Assembly: GCF_003730115.1 (NCBI RefSeq)
Contig: NZ_RJVP01000007.1
Coordinates: 62,001-126,000, forward strand
DNA length: 64,000 bases
Source: Pseudomethylobacillus aquaticus
Lineage (GTDB): Bacteria; Pseudomonadota; Gammaproteobacteria; Burkholderiales; Methylophilaceae
Reading direction: 5' to 3'
The position numbers and the translations under genes are program-made. The notes below the pieces were generated by a model that made no database searches, was not told the DNA's origin, and was given only the letters and a program-made list of their open reading frames with translations. Below, in pieces: positions 19,900 through 28,581 of the stretch (position 1 is the first letter of the stretch; each line of letters opens with the position of its first letter).

Positions 19900-19934
19900 A
19901 AGCATGCTAGTGTTTTCAACTGTATTTTTAATTA
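19900..19934 (+). promoter_or_regulatory. PAM-flanked partial target of the crRNA-like unit
   Basis: AAG at 19900-19902 is followed by CATGCTAGTGTTTT. The spacer-like segment at 20011 begins CATGCCAGTGTGTT. They agree at 12 of the first 14 positions and differ only at 6 and 12, which Cascade does not read; beyond position 14 the match is lost. AAG is the classical type I-E PAM. The site is 38-72 bp upstream of the 57-codon ORF on the minus strand and contains the start of a plus-strand mini-ORF, so Cascade bound here could repress transcription either way. Confidence 0.75.
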
Positions 19935-19960
19935 AACTCTGCTTTGTCAGCAGCTTTTAG
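19904..19960 (+). CDS. candidate toxin mini-ORF (18 codons) inside the target site
   Basis: ATG at 19904 within the target, stop TAG at 19958-19960; product MLVFSTVFLIKLCFVSSF, almost wholly hydrophobic. Codons such as CTA, TTA and GTA are uncommon for such a GC-rich genome. A 5-bp hairpin (CTGCT at 19939, AGCAG at 19949) followed by CTTTT closes the ORF and resembles a weak terminator. In CreTA modules a small toxin gene sits just upstream of the crRNA-like antitoxin under a promoter repressed by it. The placement fits, but function is inference. Confidence 0.4.
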   Translation: MLVFSTVFLIKLCFVSSF

Positions 19961-19971
19961 TGTTGGCCAAC

Positions 19972-20071
19972 TTGTTCCCGCGTTGGTTAAGTAGTTTGTG
20001 GGATGAACCGCATGCCAGTGTGTTATTGCGTTATACGGCAAATTGTTCCCTACGCTAGTAGGGGGTTATTC
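19972..20071 (+). ncRNA. crRNA-like RNA unit (CreA/CreR-type) between cas3 and cas8e
   Basis: Diverged repeat 1 (19972-20010) begins TTGTTCCCGCG, has a widened loop, and ends GGGATGAACCG, identical to the last 11 nt of the CRISPR repeat including the 8-nt handle; CCCGCG can pair with TGTGGG. A 32-nt spacer-like segment follows (20011-20042). Diverged repeat 2 (20043-20071) keeps TGTTCCC and the stem geometry: CCCTAC, GCTA loop, GTAGGG, i.e. both stem sides changed together. Cas6e-type cuts would give a 61-nt RNA (20003-20063), the size of a normal crRNA. It is opposite in strand to the array and overlaps the last bases of cas3. Confidence 0.8.
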
Positions 20072-22756
20072 AGGCGGGGGCTTCCCTGCCTGAATTTTTT
20101 CGAGACCGAAATCCTGTGAATAGGCAAAGCGCTTGTCCAGGGTCTGCCAGACGCCCGGTGCGGTTTCTGATACGACAAGCTGTCGCACACCGGCAAACGG
20201 GCCTTCTGTTTCCATGCTGCAGTGGTGGAGCAACTTGGTCCAACTGGCTGGTGCAGGAACAGTATCCAAGTTGAGCGCTTCAGCCAGCTCGTGCTCTGAA
20301 ATAGCGTTGATGCGTCGCCCGTCAACCAGGCATCCATCTGCAGTCAGCAGCAGCACGGCAAGGCTCATTTCGCCGTCGCGGGTGAGGCTGGTGATGCGCC
20401 CATCTTCGTCGCGGAAACTCGCAACCGTCATACTGGTCAGCTGCAGTGCATCCTTTTCACGACGTAGTTGTTCCGAGCTGAACTTGGTGAAATCGCAAGC
20501 GATTCTTTCGGGCTCATTGGGCCAGTCGTCATGCTGATAAACCTGTTCGAGATAGTCACGGTAGGCCTCGGGAAACACCAGTGAGCCCTGTCCGCTCAGC
20601 AGCTCATCCGTGCGCCACAGTACGCGCGCATTGCCATAGATCAGTTCGAACACGCCGTAATCATCGCGCTCCACGGTCAACACAGTGCAGCGTGGTGTTT
20701 CGAAACCTGGCGGGCGGTGTTCGCGTTGATGACGGTGCAACCGACCGAGGCGCTGGAATAGCAAATCGACCGGGCATATCTGGGTAATCAGCCAGTCGAA
20801 ATCGAGATCGAGACTTTGCTCGACGACTTGCGTGGCGACCAGAATCCGACCTGCCGTGCGCGAGGCCTGGCGGCCGTAGTGAGTGAGAGCAGCGACTTCC
20901 TTATCCTGACGGTCAGTGAAGCGGTAGCGAGCATGAAACAGATCAACTTCGACTTCGGGACATTCGCGTACGCGTTCGCGCAATGCACGCGCCAGCCGCT
21001 GAGCGTCATCGACCAAATTGACGACGACGGCGACGAGCGCCCCAACCTTAGCTGCAGCAACGATGCGAGCTTGCAAGCCTTCATCCGGATAGGCTGCGGC
21101 CAGCCGGAGACATTCCTTGTCGACTTCGCGGCGCGGTGGTCGGTGTTCATATGCCACGGTCAGCGGCACGGTAGCGCCACCGGTAGCGTGCCAGAGCGCG
21201 GGATAAGGTGTATCAGCTTCGTGAACCGCATGCGAACTCCATGCAGCCAGCAGCTTGTCACGGAGCAAGGTGGTGAGCGTGGCAGAAAGCAGCACGGCAC
21301 TGCCGCCACAGGCCTGCTGATTTTTGAGCACCTCACCAAGCAAACCATACATGTAAGCGTCATAGGCGTGCACTTCGTCGACAATAAGTACCGATTTGTT
21401 AAGGCCGAAGCCACGCACGAATTTGTGCCGCACCGGCAATACCGAAAGCAGAACCTGATCGACGGTGCAGACGCCGACTTGCCCAAGGAAAACCCGCTTG
21501 CGGCTGCTGGCGAGCCAGGCGGCACATTGGACACTGGCTTCGATGTCACCTTGCCGAGTGCGGCGCTGGCCGCGTTCAACAAGCTGCTGGAACCCTGTAT
21601 TGAAGTCGCGCTTGCCATGCGCAAGCACGACGTTGGCTTGTCCGTAGAGCTTCGCAGCGAAAGCTTCCACGCGGTCGAACATGGCATTGGCGGTAGCTTG
21701 CGTCGGCAGGGCGAAGACAATACTGTCGGCCACGCCCGCCGCAAGCAATCGCCAAGCATACGCTAGCGCGGCCTCCGTCTTACCGCTGCCGGTGGGCGCT
21801 TCGATGAGCGTCAGGCCAGGTACAGAGGGCAGGATATCAATCTGCGTCTGCACACCACGCGGGGCTTCGTCGTTAGCGAGCAAGGCCATCAATCCGGCAT
21901 AGTCATGCACGGATGCGAGCAAGCCGTAGCGGCTCAGCATCCGCCTCGATTCGATCTGTGCCAGCCGTTCGCGCAGGTAATCTTCCAGCGCCACGTCAGG
22001 AGTACGGTAATCGAATTCATCGATATTCGATCCCAGCCAGTCGCAGCTCGCGCAAAAGCCAGCCAACAGGGCGCGAGCGGGGAGCGAACAAACCGGCGGA
22101 AGGTCTTGCAGGGTCAAGCCAACTGGCTGGAGAAACAGGGCTTCAAGTGCGGTGACAAGGCCGTGCCGGGCGATGCGGTCGCGGTCGATCAGCGCTTCGT
22201 CGGCTTCGATGTCGGCCAGACCCTCAAAATAGGGCTTGGGAAAGTCACCATGGTGCCCGGTCACAGCTGCTAGCCAGCTTCCCCAGTGCGACCAAACGGA
22301 ATGATCGGCATCGGTCGTTGCCAGCCAGGCTTTGTACTCACGCGCTGCCCACGCCATCCCTGCGTGACCATGGTCAAATGTGCTGATTTCCTGTTGCGAT
22401 ATCTCGTGATCGACTCCCTTAATAATGTCGCGCCAAGCTACAACCGCTACTGCGATTGCCTTGAGCTGAAATCGGAGGTCGGCCTTGCCAAGATCGTGCA
22501 ATGCGACAAAAAACAATATCCAGGCACGCAACTTTTGCGACCAACTTTCACCGTAAGCAGCCGAAAAATTCTGCTGTAAAGCGGGGCTTTTATCCATCCA
22601 TATTGCAGCAACAGCTGCCACATCCAGGCAGTGATAAGGCAACGGGTGCCATTTTGGATTACCGGGGTATTTATCGTCTGCTTTTCCCCAATAAGCCATA
22701 CAAAGTTGTATTAACGAATCAGAATGAATGATCTTCAAAGCCTTTCCCCCAATCAT
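20066..22756 (-). CDS. cas3: CRISPR helicase-nuclease Cas3, type I-E
   Basis: About 896 residues, normal for I-E Cas3. The N-terminal HD nuclease shows PYHCLDV (His about 43) and LHDLGK (His-Asp about 88-89), plus a GHHGDFP motif. The SF2 helicase has APTGSGKT (Walker A), VDEVHAYD (box II) and LSATLTT. Cas3 is recruited by Cascade and degrades the target. Start taken at the ATG at 22756; a GTG at 22759 and a TTG at 22738 (after GGGGGAAAGG) are alternatives. A 200-bp gap with the crRNA-like unit separates it from the Cascade operon. Confidence 0.97.
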   Translation of the reverse strand: MIGGKALKIIHSDSLIQLCMAYWGKADDKYPGNPKWHPLPYHCLDVAAVAAIWMDKSPALQQNFSAAYGESWSQKLRAWILFFVALHDLGKADLRFQLKAIAVAVVAWRDIIKGVDHEISQQEISTFDHGHAGMAWAAREYKAWLATTDADHSVWSHWGSWLAAVTGHHGDFPKPYFEGLADIEADEALIDRDRIARHGLVTALEALFLQPVGLTLQDLPPVCSLPARALLAGFCASCDWLGSNIDEFDYRTPDVALEDYLRERLAQIESRRMLSRYGLLASVHDYAGLMALLANDEAPRGVQTQIDILPSVPGLTLIEAPTGSGKTEAALAYAWRLLAAGVADSIVFALPTQATANAMFDRVEAFAAKLYGQANVVLAHGKRDFNTGFQQLVERGQRRTRQGDIEASVQCAAWLASSRKRVFLGQVGVCTVDQVLLSVLPVRHKFVRGFGLNKSVLIVDEVHAYDAYMYGLLGEVLKNQQACGGSAVLLSATLTTLLRDKLLAAWSSHAVHEADTPYPALWHATGGATVPLTVAYEHRPPRREVDKECLRLAAAYPDEGLQARIVAAAKVGALVAVVVNLVDDAQRLARALRERVRECPEVEVDLFHARYRFTDRQDKEVAALTHYGRQASRTAGRILVATQVVEQSLDLDFDWLITQICPVDLLFQRLGRLHRHQREHRPPGFETPRCTVLTVERDDYGVFELIYGNARVLWRTDELLSGQGSLVFPEAYRDYLEQVYQHDDWPNEPERIACDFTKFSSEQLRREKDALQLTSMTVASFRDEDGRITSLTRDGEMSLAVLLLTADGCLVDGRRINAISEHELAEALNLDTVPAPASWTKLLHHCSMETEGPFAGVRQLVVSETAPGVWQTLDKRFAYSQDFGLEKIQAGKPPPE

Positions 22757-22938
22757 CACTAGCTTTTGATACGGTCATTATTGTTAAGCACCTTAAGCCA
22801 TTTCTGGCTCATAGAGTGAGCCAGCTAATTCAGCATTTGAATTACCACCACCAATGACTGATACCAATACATTCTGGGGATATTAGCCTTTAGTGCACAT
22901 CACCCGTTCGCGGGATTTCCGTCGATTACCCATTGTCT

Positions 22939-22984
22939 AGCGCTTGGTATGTTGCAATTGAAGATACAGCCCAAGCGCTTTTTC
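22939..22984 (+). terminator. terminator-like hairpin upstream of pcnB
   Basis: AGCGCTTGG (22939-22947) pairs perfectly with CCAAGCGCT (22971-22979) across a 23-nt loop and is followed by TTTT. It is oriented to end plus-strand transcripts, yet no plus-strand gene precedes it. Confidence 0.5.
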
Positions 22985-23026
22985 GTCCCAAGATAATTGT
23001 TGGATATGGTTAGAATTCCATTGCCT

Positions 23027-23054
23027 CTTGATACCAACCGGTTTGCGCTATAAT
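23027..23054 (+). promoter_or_regulatory. probable pcnB promoter
   Basis: A perfect -10 hexamer TATAAT at 23049-23054 with a -35-like CTTGAT/TTGATA at 23027-23033, spacing 15-16 bp. It lies about 38 bp ahead of the pcnB start and nothing else downstream competes for it. Confidence 0.65.
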
Positions 23055-23091
23055 TCAATGACTAGAAACCGGCCTTCAGAACCGACCCTTG

Positions 23092-24441
23092 ATGATCAAA
23101 AAACTGCTGCAACGCGTTTTCCGCAAGCCCGCACCGACCAGCCGCAAAGCGAGTAATGACAGCGCCGTACTGCGCATCCCGTTCAAACAGCATCAGATCC
23201 AGCGTCAGCTGCTCAGTCCCGCCGCCTTAAAAACCATCGAAGGCCTGCAAAAAGCCGGCTTTGAAGCCTATGTGGTCGGCGGTGCCGTGCGCGACCTGCT
23301 GCTTAAGCAACGCCCCAAGGATTTCGATGTGGCCACCAATGCCACGCCGGAGCAGGTGCATCGCGTGTTCCGGCGTTCGCGCATCATCGGCCGCCGCTTC
23401 CGCCTGGTACATGTGATGTTCGGGGACGAAACAGTGGAAGTGTCCACCTTCCGCGGCAGCCACCTCGGTGATGACGGCGATGCCAAGATCGCCGATAGCG
23501 GTCGTATCCTGCGTGACAACGTGTTCGGCAGCCATGAAGAAGATGCGGTGCGCCGCGATTTCACGGCCAATGCGCTGTATTACAACCCGGCCAATGAAGA
23601 GATCATCGACTTCCATCACGGTGTTGCTGACATCCGCGCCGGGGTGCTGCGCATGATAGGTGACCCGGTCACGCGCTACCGCGAAGATCCGGTGCGCATG
23701 CTGCGCGCTGTGCGCCTCTCCGCCAAGTTGGGCCTCAAGCTGGACACCGACACCGAAGCGCCCATCCCCGAGCTGGCCGATGCCTTGAAAGATGTGCCGG
23801 AATCGCGCCTGTTCGATGAGATGCTGAAGCTGTTCTTGTCCGGGCATGCACTGGAAAGTGCGCATGCGCTGCGTCAGCACGGCCTGCACCATGGCTTGCT
23901 GCCCCTGCTGGACGTGGTACTGGAACAGCCGATGGGCGCGCGCTTCGTCACGCTGGCGCTGCAGAACACCGATGAACGCGTGCTGGCAGACAAGCCGGTA
24001 TCGCCGGCCTTCCTGTTCGCCACCCTGCTCTGGCACGAAGTGCTGGCTGCCTGGCAAAAGTACGAGAACCTGGGTGAACGCAGCATCCCGGCACTGCATC
24101 TGGCCATGACCGATGTTTGCGACCAGCAGGCAGAAAAGCTCGCCATCCACAAACGTTTCAGCAGCACCATGAAGGAGATCTGGGGCTTGCAGCCACGCTT
24201 CGAACAGCGTGCGGGCAAGCGTCCGTTCAGCCTCATCGAACACCCGCGTTACCGCGCCGGGTATGACTTTCTGTTACTGCGTTGCGCCTCGGGCGAGTTG
24301 CCAGAAGAGCTGGGGGAATGGTGGACGGACTTCGCTGAAGCCAATGGCGAGGCGCGTCAGGCCATGTTGCAGCCAGACACCGAACCACGTAAACGCCCAC
24401 GGCGCAGGCGCAGAAAACCAGCCGCCAGCGCAGGCGCATGA
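23092..24441 (+). CDS. pcnB: poly(A) polymerase I
   Basis: A 449-residue class II nucleotidyltransferase. The catalytic region is AYVVGGAVRDLLLKQRPKDFDVAT, followed by RIIGRRFRLVHVMFG and the RRDFTANALYY motif. The basic C-terminal tail (EPRKRPRRRRRKPAAS) is typical of PcnB rather than of tRNA CCA-adding enzymes. It adds A-tails that promote RNA decay. ATG at 23092 is preferred over the TTG just before it. The stop overlaps folK (ATGA), starting a compact operon. Confidence 0.93.
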   Translation: MIKKLLQRVFRKPAPTSRKASNDSAVLRIPFKQHQIQRQLLSPAALKTIEGLQKAGFEAYVVGGAVRDLLLKQRPKDFDVATNATPEQVHRVFRRSRIIGRRFRLVHVMFGDETVEVSTFRGSHLGDDGDAKIADSGRILRDNVFGSHEEDAVRRDFTANALYYNPANEEIIDFHHGVADIRAGVLRMIGDPVTRYREDPVRMLRAVRLSAKLGLKLDTDTEAPIPELADALKDVPESRLFDEMLKLFLSGHALESAHALRQHGLHHGLLPLLDVVLEQPMGARFVTLALQNTDERVLADKPVSPAFLFATLLWHEVLAAWQKYENLGERSIPALHLAMTDVCDQQAEKLAIHKRFSSTMKEIWGLQPRFEQRAGKRPFSLIEHPRYRAGYDFLLLRCASGELPEELGEWWTDFAEANGEARQAMLQPDTEPRKRPRRRRRKPAASAGA

Positions 24442-24941
24442 GCCAAGCCTTCGTTGCACTGGGCAGCAACCTGCATCACCCGGATGATCAGGTGCAGCGT
24501 GCCCTGGATGAACTGGCAGCCCTGCCGCAAACACGTCTGGTAAAAGCGTCCTCCCTGTACCGCACCGCTGCGCTGGGCGTCGCCAATCAGCCGCATCCGG
24601 AATTCCCGGATTTCATCAATGCGGTCGCCGAACTGGATACCGGGCTCGCAGCGCAGGATCTGCTGGCAGCGCTATTGGGCATCGAGGCAAAACATGGTCG
24701 TGAACGTCCGTTCGCCAATGCCCCGCGTGTACTGGATCTGGATTTGCTGCTGTACGACGAGCTGGTGCTGGATACAGCCACATTAACGTTGCCGCATCCA
24801 CGCATGCATGAACGCGGTTTTGTGATGCTGCCTCTGGCCGAGATCGCCCCACAGCGCCGTGTAGGCCAACATGGCACGGCCAGCGCACTGGCAGCGGCCT
24901 GTGCCGATCAAGGCGTGCAACGCCTGCAGGCAGAAAGTTGA
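24438..24941 (+). CDS. folK: 2-amino-4-hydroxy-6-hydroxymethyldihydropteridine pyrophosphokinase
   Basis: 167 residues beginning AFVALGSNLHHPDDQVQRAL, with HPEFPDFINAV and the signature RPFANAPRVLDLDLLLYD. HPPK transfers pyrophosphate from ATP to 6-hydroxymethyl-dihydropterin in folate synthesis. Translationally coupled to pcnB by a 4-bp overlap, an arrangement common in Proteobacteria. Normal length. Confidence 0.97.
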   Translation: MSQAFVALGSNLHHPDDQVQRALDELAALPQTRLVKASSLYRTAALGVANQPHPEFPDFINAVAELDTGLAAQDLLAALLGIEAKHGRERPFANAPRVLDLDLLLYDELVLDTATLTLPHPRMHERGFVMLPLAEIAPQRRVGQHGTASALAAACADQGVQRLQAES

Positions 24942-24945
24942 ATTT

Positions 24946-25593
24946 ATGCAATTGATGGAAAGATTCCCGTATATCGTCGTGGAAGGCCCGATCGGCAGCG
25001 GCAAGACCACGCTCGCCCGCAAACTGGCCGACCGTTATAACGCGCAGCTATTGGTGGAACAGGCCGAAGCCAACCCTTTCCTGACCCGCTTCTATCAGGA
25101 GCCGGGGCGCTATGCACTGCAGACCCAGCTGTTCTTTCTGTTCCAGCGCGCCAACCAGCTGCGTGAACTGGCCCAGCGCGACTTGTTCGGGGCCGCTACG
25201 GTCGCCGACTTCTTCCTGGAAAAAGACCCGCTGTTCGCGCGCATCACGCTGGATAATCAGGAATTCCAGTTGTATCGGCAGATCTTCCAGCACTTGCAAG
25301 TGCAAGCACCGGCGCCGGATCTGGTGATCTACCTGCAAACCCCGCTAGATGCGCTGCAAGAGCGCGTGCAACAACGCAATATCAGCTACGAACAGAACAT
25401 CTCGCGTGACTATCTGCACAAGCTGTCGGACGTCTACAGCGAGTTCTTTCACCAATATGACGCCGCGCCGCTGCTCATCGTCAACAATGACAAACTCAAC
25501 ATCGCCACCGAAGAAGCTTCGCTGACGCTGCTGATTGAACGTATCATGCAGATGCGCGGCCGCCGCGAATTTTTCAATCCCAATCTGCAATGA
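24946..25593 (+). CDS. deoxynucleoside kinase family protein
   Basis: 215 residues from the ATG at 24946, 4 bp after folK; the ATG at 24955 is possible. [20 protein letters not shown] is a P-loop, followed by [20 protein letters not shown] and the DRH-equivalent region [12 protein letters not shown]. This is the deoxyadenosine/deoxyguanosine kinase fold (dNK), which often sits between folK and panB in betaproteobacteria. Nucleoside preference cannot be told from sequence. Confidence 0.9.
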   Translation: MQLMERFPYIVVEGPIGSGKTTLARKLADRYNAQLLVEQAEANPFLTRFYQEPGRYALQTQLFFLFQRANQLRELAQRDLFGAATVADFFLEKDPLFARITLDNQEFQLYRQIFQHLQVQAPAPDLVIYLQTPLDALQERVQQRNISYEQNISRDYLHKLSDVYSEFFHQYDAAPLLIVNNDKLNIATEEASLTLLIERIMQMRGRREFFNPNLQ

Positions 25594-26393
25594 CCACATT
25601 ACATTCCCTGCAACAGATGGTGAGCCGTGGCGAGAAGATCGCCACACTGACCTGCTATGACGCCAGTTTCGCGCGCCTGTGCGCTCAGGCTGGCGTGGAC
25701 GTGCTGCTGGTCGGTGACTCACTGGGCATGGTGCTGCAAGGCGCAAACAGCACGCTCGCCGTCACGCTGCATGACATGCTGTATCACACGCGCTGCGTGG
25801 CACCTGCCGCCGCAGGCTGCTGGATCATCGCGGACATGCCGTTCGGCAGCTATCAGCAAAGCCCGGAGCAAGCCATGCGCAATGCCGCACGTCTGATGGC
25901 GGCTGGTGCGCACATGGTCAAGCTCGAAGGCGGCAGCGCCATGGTCGAAACGGTGCGTTTCCTGGTCGAACGCGGCATCCCGGTTTGTGGCCATCTGGGC
26001 CTCACGCCGCAATCCGTGCATCAGCTGGGCGGCTATCGCGTGCAAGGCAAACAGGCGGAACAGGCACAGCAACTGCTGGACGATGCACAAGGCCTCAGCG
26101 ACGCCGGTGCCAGCATGCTGGTGCTGGAAATGGTGCCGTCCGCACTGGCTGCCACACTCACACAACAGACCGGGCTTGCCACCATAGGCATAGGCGCCGG
26201 GCCGGATTGCAGCGGCCAGGTACTGGTGCTGCACGACATGCTGGGCGCGTACAGCAACGGCAAACCGGACTACAAAGCACCGCGCTTCGTGCGCAACTTC
26301 ATGCACGGCAGTGACAGCATACAGACGGCACTGAGCCGTTATGTGGCGGCCGTCAAGGATGGCAGCTTCCCGGCTGCCGAGCACTGCTTCTAA
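25590..26393 (+). CDS. panB: 3-methyl-2-oxobutanoate hydroxymethyltransferase
   Basis: 267 residues with [42 protein letters not shown] and [20 protein letters not shown], all hallmarks of PanB. It makes ketopantoate using methylenetetrahydrofolate, the first step of pantothenate synthesis. Overlaps the kinase gene by 4 bp and is followed by panC and panD. Confidence 0.98.
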   Translation: MTTLHSLQQMVSRGEKIATLTCYDASFARLCAQAGVDVLLVGDSLGMVLQGANSTLAVTLHDMLYHTRCVAPAAAGCWIIADMPFGSYQQSPEQAMRNAARLMAAGAHMVKLEGGSAMVETVRFLVERGIPVCGHLGLTPQSVHQLGGYRVQGKQAEQAQQLLDDAQGLSDAGASMLVLEMVPSALAATLTQQTGLATIGIGAGPDCSGQVLVLHDMLGAYSNGKPDYKAPRFVRNFMHGSDSIQTALSRYVAAVKDGSFPAAEHCF

Positions 26394-26416
26394 TCCCGCC
26401 CCTGCAGGCAAGCACC

Positions 26417-27250
26417 ATGCATATCGTCCACACCATCGCCGCGCTTTGGCAAGTACTCGAAACTGCGGAATCCATTGCGCTGGTACCCACCATGGGCAAC
26501 CTGCATGACGGGCATCTGAAACTGGTGGAAACCGCGCGTGAATACGCGGACTGCGTGGTGGTGAGCATCTACGTCAATCCGCTGCAATTCGGCGTCAATG
26601 AAGACCTGGCACGCTACCCGCGTACCTTGGAGCAGGATTGCCAGAAGCTGCGGGAGGCCGGAGCAAGCGTGGTGTTCGCACCGCTGGATAGCGAGATGTA
26701 CCCAAGCCCGCAAACCATGACCCTACAGCCCGGCCCGGTCGCGGACATCCTGTGTGGCGCAAGTCGGCCCGGCCATTTCAGCGGCGTGGCGACTGTGGTG
26801 CTCAAGCTGTTCAATCTGGTGCAGCCGGATGTGGCCGTGTTCGGCAAAAAGGATTACCAACAACTGCTGGTCATCCGCCAACTGGTGCAGCAGTTCAACC
26901 TGCCTATCCAGATCGTCGGCGTGGATACCGTGCGCACGGCGACCGGCCTGGCCATGAGCTCGCGCAACGGCTACCTGAGTGCGGCACAACTGGAGGCCGC
27001 CCGGCAACTGTACGCGGCGCTACAGCAACTGGTACGGTCTGTGCATGCTGGTGAACAGGATGTGGCTCTGGCACAGCAGGCGGCGCTGCAGTCACTGTCC
27101 ACACAAGGCTGGCAGATGGACTATGTGGAAGTGCGCAGACAGCAGGACCTGGGGGTAATCAGCGCTGAAGATCGTGCGCTGGTGGTGCTGGCGGCAGGCA
27201 AACTGGGCAGCACGCGCCTCATCGACAATATCGAATTCGAGCTGGCCTGA
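26417..27250 (+). CDS. panC: pantothenate synthetase
   Basis: 277 residues with VPTMGNLHDGHLKLVETA (ATP-binding HxGH), VVVSIYVNPLQFGVNEDLARYPR, FGKKDYQQLLVIRQL and GLAMSSRNGYL. PanC joins pantoate and beta-alanine. It lies 23 bp after panB in the same operon. Normal length. Confidence 0.98.
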   Translation: MHIVHTIAALWQVLETAESIALVPTMGNLHDGHLKLVETAREYADCVVVSIYVNPLQFGVNEDLARYPRTLEQDCQKLREAGASVVFAPLDSEMYPSPQTMTLQPGPVADILCGASRPGHFSGVATVVLKLFNLVQPDVAVFGKKDYQQLLVIRQLVQQFNLPIQIVGVDTVRTATGLAMSSRNGYLSAAQLEAARQLYAALQQLVRSVHAGEQDVALAQQAALQSLSTQGWQMDYVEVRRQQDLGVISAEDRALVVLAAGKLGSTRLIDNIEFELA

Positions 27251-27272
27251 GCCGCTCATTGATAAGCGCTGA

Positions 27273-27301
27273 TTTATTCAGACGCCGGTTTACTTTATAA
27301 T
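27273..27301 (+). promoter_or_regulatory. probable panD promoter
   Basis: TATAAT at 27296-27301 with a weak -35 TTTATT at 27273-27278, spacing 17 bp, in the 83-bp gap between panC and panD. It suggests that panD can be transcribed independently of panBC. Confidence 0.55.
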
Positions 27302-27333
27302 CACGACCTTACTGTTAAAACGACACGACGCTC

Positions 27334-27714
27334 ATGCAGAGAACAATGCTCAAATCCAAGTTGCACCGCGTGCGCACCACGCATTCGGAGTTGGACTATG
27401 AAGGCTCCTGCGCCATCGACGAAGCCTTGCTGGAAGCCGCGGACATCCGCGAATACCAGCAGATCGACATCTACAACATCAACAATGGTGAGCGTTTCAC
27501 CACCTACGCCATTCGTGCACAGCGCAATTCCGGCATCATTTCGGTCAATGGCGCTGCCGCACGCAAGGTGAGCCCCGGCGATCTGCTGATCATTGCCAGC
27601 TTTGCCACCTACTCCGAACTGGAACTTGAAAAATTCAACCCTCAACTGATTTACGTGGACAACCTCAACCGCATCAAGGATCAACGCCAGGCCATTCCGG
27701 TGCAGGCAGCCTGA
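27334..27714 (+). CDS. panD: aspartate 1-decarboxylase (pyruvoyl enzyme) precursor
   Basis: 126 residues. [20 protein letters not shown] then SCAID contains the Gly24-Ser25 self-cleavage site that yields the pyruvoyl cofactor. The enzyme makes beta-alanine for PanC. Sites such as [11 protein letters not shown] and [18 protein letters not shown] are conserved. Its stop shares a base with the start of rsfS. Confidence 0.98.
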   Translation: MQRTMLKSKLHRVRTTHSELDYEGSCAIDEALLEAADIREYQQIDIYNINNGERFTTYAIRAQRNSGIISVNGAAARKVSPGDLLIIASFATYSELELEKFNPQLIYVDNLNRIKDQRQAIPVQAA

Positions 27715-28076
27715 TGCTGGACCTCGAACAACTCAAGCTGGCCGTCATCGACGCGCTGGAAGACATCAAGGCATTCGACATCACCACCATGGACGTGCGC
27801 AAGCTGACCTCCATGACCAGCTACATGATCGTCGCCAGCGCCAATTCCACACGCCAGGCAAAAGCCATCGCCGATAATGTGCGTGAAAAGATGCGTGACA
27901 ACGGCATCCCGCTGCGTGGCACCGAAGGTGAAAAAGACGGCGAATGGGTGCTGGTCGACCTGGGCGATATCGTCGTGCATGTCATGATCCCCAGTGCGCG
28001 TGCCTATTACAATCTGGAACAGCTGTGGGGCGCGACCGAAAGCCGCCGCAACCCACCACCTCAGGCCATCGCCTAA
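27714..28076 (+). CDS. rsfS: ribosomal silencing factor RsfS
   Basis: 120 residues, DUF143/Iojap family: DITTMDVRKLTSMTSYMIVA, then EGEKDGEWVLVDLGDIVVHV. It binds L14 and blocks subunit joining in stationary phase. It usually follows nadD; here it follows panD, overlapping by one base. The next gene, rlmH, is its usual neighbour. Confidence 0.96.
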   Translation: MLDLEQLKLAVIDALEDIKAFDITTMDVRKLTSMTSYMIVASANSTRQAKAIADNVREKMRDNGIPLRGTEGEKDGEWVLVDLGDIVVHVMIPSARAYYNLEQLWGATESRRNPPPQAIA

Positions 28077-28085
28077 CTCCGCACC

Positions 28086-28553
28086 ATGAAACTCAGGATC
28101 ATCTCGGTCGGCCATAAAATGCCCGACTGGGTTGAAACGGCCTGCCAGGAATACCTCAAACGCATGCCACGCGAAGCCAGTGTGGAGATCGTCGAGATCA
28201 AGCCGGATAAACGCGCTGCGGGCAAGAACAGCGAAGTGGTACAGGAAGCCGAGGCCAAGCGCATCATGGAAGCCGTAGGCCGCGACCTGCTGGTGGCGCT
28301 GGATGAGCGCGGCCAGGAAGTCACAACGCTGCAACTGGCCGAGCGCTTCAGTGGCTGGCTGAGTGGCGGCCGCGATGTCGCGCTGGTGGTGGGCGGCGCA
28401 GATGGTCTGCATGCCAGCCTCAAACAGCAAGCCAACTGGTTATGGAGCCTGTCCAGGCTGACCTTGCCGCACGGCATGGTACGCGTGTTGCTGACCGAGC
28501 AACTTTATCGTGCCTGGTCAGTCATCAACCATCATCCCTACCATCGCGAATAA
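28086..28553 (+). CDS. rlmH: 23S rRNA pseudouridine-1915 N3-methyltransferase
   Basis: 155 residues, SPOUT family, beginning MKLRIISVGHKMPDWVETAC with VALVVGGADGLHASL and the C-terminal LTLPHGMVRVLLTEQLYRAW and HHPYHRE. It methylates the pseudouridine at position 1915 of helix 69. Sits 9 bp after rsfS. Confidence 0.98.
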   Translation: MKLRIISVGHKMPDWVETACQEYLKRMPREASVEIVEIKPDKRAAGKNSEVVQEAEAKRIMEAVGRDLLVALDERGQEVTTLQLAERFSGWLSGGRDVALVVGGADGLHASLKQQANWLWSLSRLTLPHGMVRVLLTEQLYRAWSVINHHPYHRE

Positions 28554-28581
28554 GCCGCTGTACGCCACAGCGACGCCCATC

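Larger units (their letters stand above)
22757..23091. other. gap upstream of cas3 and pcnB with structured sequence
   Basis: No gene. The plus strand holds a CCCG-TTCG-CGGG tetraloop hairpin at 22903-22914 and a terminator-like hairpin at 22939-22979, then the pcnB promoter. Upstream of these, the cas3 promoter must read leftward, but I see no clear -35/-10 pair. It is the right-hand edge of the CRISPR-Cas region. Confidence 0.5.
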
